Shown in pieces: positions 61,883 through 64,000 of a stretch of DNA of 64,000 bases (position 1 is the first letter of the stretch; every line of letters begins with the position of its first letter). Where the stretch lies: contig PKRC01000002.1 in NCBI GenBank assembly GCA_017577715.1, positions 62,001-126,000 of the forward strand, given 5' to 3'. This DNA comes from Clostridia bacterium (GTDB lineage: Bacteria > Bacillota > Clostridia > Caldicoprobacterales > Caldicoprobacteraceae). The notes beneath the pieces are model-generated. The model had not been told where the DNA came from and made no database searches. It was given only the letters and a program-made list of their open reading frames with translations. The position numbers and the translations under genes were made by a program.

Positions 61883-63040
61883 TCATATATTCTGACTCAG
61901 CACCTCATGGGCTTCCTTGAGCTTCTCTATTATAGGTATGCTCTGCGGGCATGCGCTTTCGCACTGGCCACATTCTACACAATGAGAGGCATCTGCGTTT
62001 TCCTCTATGAGCTTTTTATATTCTTTGCTCTGCCCCGCAATGTCATCATACATAGAGGCGTTATTATACAGGCTGAATATCCTGGGGATATTTATCCCCG
62101 AAGGACAGGGCATGCAATAGTTGCAGGACGTACAGCTGACCTTTATCTTACTTTCATATGCGGCTTTTACCCTTCTAACCAGATCAAGCTCTTCTTCCGT
62201 CATCGAATTGGGCGCTGCGTTTTTGAATATCTCGATGTTTTCCTTAAGCTGTTCCATAGTGCTGACGCCGCTTAAGATGACTGTTACCTCTGGGAAGTTG
62301 TACAGCCATCTAAATGCCCATTCAACCGGCGAACGCTTTATATGGAAGCTATTCCATAGCTCCTGAATATCCCTGGGTATGTTATGGGCAAGCCTGCCAC
62401 CCTTTAAGGGTTCCATTATGACGACGGGTATCCCTTTAGACGCGGCGTATCGCATGCCTTCTACGCCAGCTTGGTAGTTCTCATCAAGGAAATTGAGTTG
62501 TATCTGGCACATCTTCCAGTCATATGCGTCTATTATGGATTTAAATACCGGCAGCTCATCATGGAAGGAAAAACCGGGATACTTTATTTTTCCAGCCTCG
62601 ACAGCTTTATCAAGAAACTTCAGTACGTCAAATTTTTTTACTTTTTCCCATCTATCTTGACTCAGAGCATGCAATAGATAGAAATCAATATAGTCAACCT
62701 GGAGCTTTGACAGTTGCTCGTCCAAAAATTTTTCGCAATCCTCATAAGACTCTACCTTCCATATGGGGAGCTTGGTGGCTACCTTTACCTTTTCGCGGTA
62801 TCCATCCTTTAGGGCTTTACCTACCAATATTTCGCTATTACCACCATGATACGGGTAAGCGGTATCTATGTAATTAACTCCGTGGTCAATTGCATACCGG
62901 ATCATCTTGATGGCTTCCTCTTCGTCTATGAGCGACTGATCGGTTGAACCGTCTGGCTGTACTTTAAGGGGCAAACGCATGCAACCAATACCGAAGGTTG
63001 AGATCTTAAACCCTAGGTTTCCGAATTCTCTGTAATACAA
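61883..63040 (-). CDS. aldo/keto reductase with C-terminal ferredoxin-like iron-sulfur domain
   Basis: A 385-residue oxidoreductase. Residues 1 to about 290 form the reductase barrel: FGNLGFKISTFGIGCMRLP, DTAYPYHGGNSE (catalytic Asp and Tyr), KVATKLPIW (Lys) and DFYLLHAL (His). The C-terminal 90 residues have CTSCNYCMPCPSGINI and CVECGQCESACPQSIPI, two [4Fe-4S]-type Cys groups, the layout common in anaerobes. The TTG start at 63040 follows AGGAGGGA. Substrate unknown. Confidence 0.92.
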   Translation of the reverse strand: MYYREFGNLGFKISTFGIGCMRLPLKVQPDGSTDQSLIDEEEAIKMIRYAIDHGVNYIDTAYPYHGGNSEILVGKALKDGYREKVKVATKLPIWKVESYEDCEKFLDEQLSKLQVDYIDFYLLHALSQDRWEKVKKFDVLKFLDKAVEAGKIKYPGFSFHDELPVFKSIIDAYDWKMCQIQLNFLDENYQAGVEGMRYAASKGIPVVIMEPLKGGRLAHNIPRDIQELWNSFHIKRSPVEWAFRWLYNFPEVTVILSGVSTMEQLKENIEIFKNAAPNSMTEEELDLVRRVKAAYESKIKVSCTSCNYCMPCPSGINIPRIFSLYNNASMYDDIAGQSKEYKKLIEENADASHCVECGQCESACPQSIPIIEKLKEAHEVLSQNI

Positions 63041-63074
63041 CTTAATCCCTCCTAGCGTTGTTCATGGCCTTTAA

Positions 63075-63103
63075 ATTATATCAAATATATTGTTAAAATT
63101 GAA
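63075..63103 (-). promoter_or_regulatory. promoter of the aldo/keto reductase gene
   Basis: Minus strand: TTCAAT (63103-63098), 17 bases, TATAAT (63080-63075). Confidence 0.6.
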
Positions 63104-63533
63104 GTCATTATTTACTTATTGCTGTTTTTAAGGGATTTAACATATGCAGCAAAATCTACATCCGGGTACACCGACGTAGGTTACAATCCAGTCCATCACT
63201 TTGTGCTGAACTGAATGGTAAAATGTAGGGATGGTGCGTCCTCAGATGTTGCTCATCCTTGGATTAACCGTATTTTTTGATAATCCTGTTCGTAATTGAA
63301 GTACACTATTACCTTGCCTTTGGTGCAGGCCTGCAAGAAATCGTTGACGGCGTTTATCAATGTTTTGATCGATCTCCCCAATGTCGATTTCTAACTTTGG
63401 CCTCCATTTTATGGGCACACCACCACCTTCTTTACTTCTTATTTTTATTACAACATATCTTTTAAACGAATTTTGTAGTTATAAAACATGATTTTATGAT
63501 ATTTACATGCTTGTTTACATGTAGTACCATAAT
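63104..63533. other. gap with coding-like fragments on the minus strand
   Basis: No intact gene. On the minus strand between about 63465 and 63253 two overlapping frames look protein-like: one begins GTG CCC behind AAGGTGGTG and reads PIKWRPKLEIDIGEIDQ; the other ends DFLQACTKGKVIVYFNYEQD and stops at 63253. Another short piece (DWIVTYVGVPGCRF) lies near 63150-63200. These may be remnants of a lost gene; I cannot name it. Confidence 0.35.
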
Positions 63534-63545
63534 TTGTATATACAA
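63534..63545. promoter_or_regulatory. perfect 12-bp palindrome
   Basis: TTGTATATACAA lies about 70 bases upstream of the ROK repressor promoter. The shape resembles operators of GntR-type or similar dimeric repressors. Confidence 0.3.
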
Positions 63546-63607
63546 GGTGGAACAAAGGGTATGTGGATTGTGATTGTCGAAAGTTTTTGAATTTTGATGA
63601 AAAAGAC

Positions 63608-63635
63608 TTGCCTTTATGTTATAATATATTATAAT
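63608..63635 (+). promoter_or_regulatory. promoter of the ROK repressor gene
   Basis: TTGCCT (63608-63613), 16 bases, TATAAT (63630-63635). A second TATAAT at 63620-63625 lacks a clear -35. Confidence 0.5.
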
Positions 63636-63723
63636 TTAATGCATGGTTTAATCATATTAAAAATAATGAAGAAATTTGGAATAAATATTGAAAATCAAAG
63701 AAAAAAAGAAATGGGGGCAGGAT

Positions 63724-64000
63724 ATGGTTCCAGCCGATCAACTGCTTGTTAAGCAGATAAATAAGTCAATAGTACTCAATACCATAAGAAAAAAGGAAGG
63801 CATCTCAAGAGCTGGTATTGCCGAATTTACCGGTTTAAATAAGTCCACCGTTTCTTTTTTGGTAGATGAGCTCATAAAGGAAGGGCTTGTGAGGGAAATA
63901 GGGCCTGGTGAGTCAAAAGGTGGCCGGAAACCCATTATGTTGACGATAAATGAGAAGGGTGGCTGTGTCATAGGTGTTGACTTGGGTGTAAACTATATTT
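63724..64000 (+). CDS. ROK-family (NagC/XylR) transcriptional repressor, N-terminal part
   Basis: The first 92 codons of a gene that runs off the right edge. Residues about 10-65 are the winged helix-turn-helix of ROK repressors (QINKSIVLNTIRKKEGISRA, GIAEFTGLNKSTVSFLVDEL, GLVREIGPGESKGGRKPIML). The sugar-binding ROK domain begins with VIGVDLGVNY. The ATG follows GGGGGCAGGAT. XylR-like proteins control xylose or other sugar genes, and such genes may lie just beyond the window. Confidence 0.92.
   Translation, partial: MVPADQLLVKQINKSIVLNTIRKKEGISRAGIAEFTGLNKSTVSFLVDELIKEGLVREIGPGESKGGRKPIMLTINEKGGCVIGVDLGVNYI

Overview
The window looks like the chromosome of an anaerobic, saccharolytic, probably moderately thermophilic clostridium of the Thermoanaerobacterales / Mahella / Caldicoprobacter kind. 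This is inferred from gene content only: an NfnAB electron-bifurcating transhydrogenase, a lysine riboswitch, Hsp33, a SpoIID-like protein, YesL and YkvI families, several beta-glycosidases, corrinoid-linked proteins, and many GTG/TTG starts behind strong AGGAGG-type ribosome sites. I see no rRNA, tRNA, CRISPR array, intact IS element or prophage. Both ends of the window cut through a gene.

Layout. 1-729 (-): 5' part of an unrecognised protein. 1005-5727 (+): endonuclease III, a P-loop/Asp23 fusion protein, NfnA-NfnB, a strong terminator, 8-oxoguanine glycosylase. 5933-9674 (+): IMP dehydrogenase, then LarB and LarC for the nickel-pincer cofactor; LarC is split over two frames at a perfect A AAA AAA slippery heptamer. 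9729-17750 (+): purine operon purE-C-F-M-N-H-D with a long promoter/leader region and a strong terminator. 17847-20834 (+): cob(I)alamin adenosyltransferase and a GH3 beta-glucosidase. 20893-24720 (-): lysine-pathway operon asd-dapA-dapB behind a promoter, lysine riboswitch and terminator; its DapB carries a C-terminal aspartokinase-type ACT pair. 25100-32209 (+): iron alcohol dehydrogenase, M20 amidohydrolase, YesL, methyltransferase, Hsp33, TPR protein. 32301-39804 (mixed strands): acidic low-complexity lipoprotein, DUF3006, YkvI-like carrier, CCA-adding enzyme, a large SpoIID/LytB protein, DUF2207 protein. 39888-49051 (+): GH1 beta-glucosidase, a YknXYZ/MacAB-type ABC exporter with frameshifts in two of three genes, pyrimidine-nucleoside phosphorylase, an FGGY-kinase remnant, GH127 beta-L-arabinofuranosidase. 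49261-53188: aminopeptidase P (+), then a URO-D-family protein and a YkuK-like protein (both -). 53411-61145 (+): metallo-hydrolase, ComEC, YjbQ, alpha/beta hydrolase, glucose-6-phosphate isomerase, DUF89 phosphatase, MetH-activation-domain protein. 61147-61823: decayed sugar-permease and sulfatase fragments. 61883-64000: aldo/keto reductase (-) and the start of a ROK-family repressor (+).

How it fits together. Most of the window is housekeeping (purine and lysine synthesis, DNA repair, redox balance) interleaved with plant-glycan use (GH3, GH1, GH127, pentose-kinase remnant, lost sulfatase/permease). The observations most worth following are the DapB-ACT fusion under a lysine riboswitch (possible two-level control), the LarC recoding site, the P-loop/Asp23 fusion, and the cluster of single-base frameshifts and gene remnants at 41.6-47 kb and 61.1-61.8 kb, which are either real decay or homopolymer sequencing errors.
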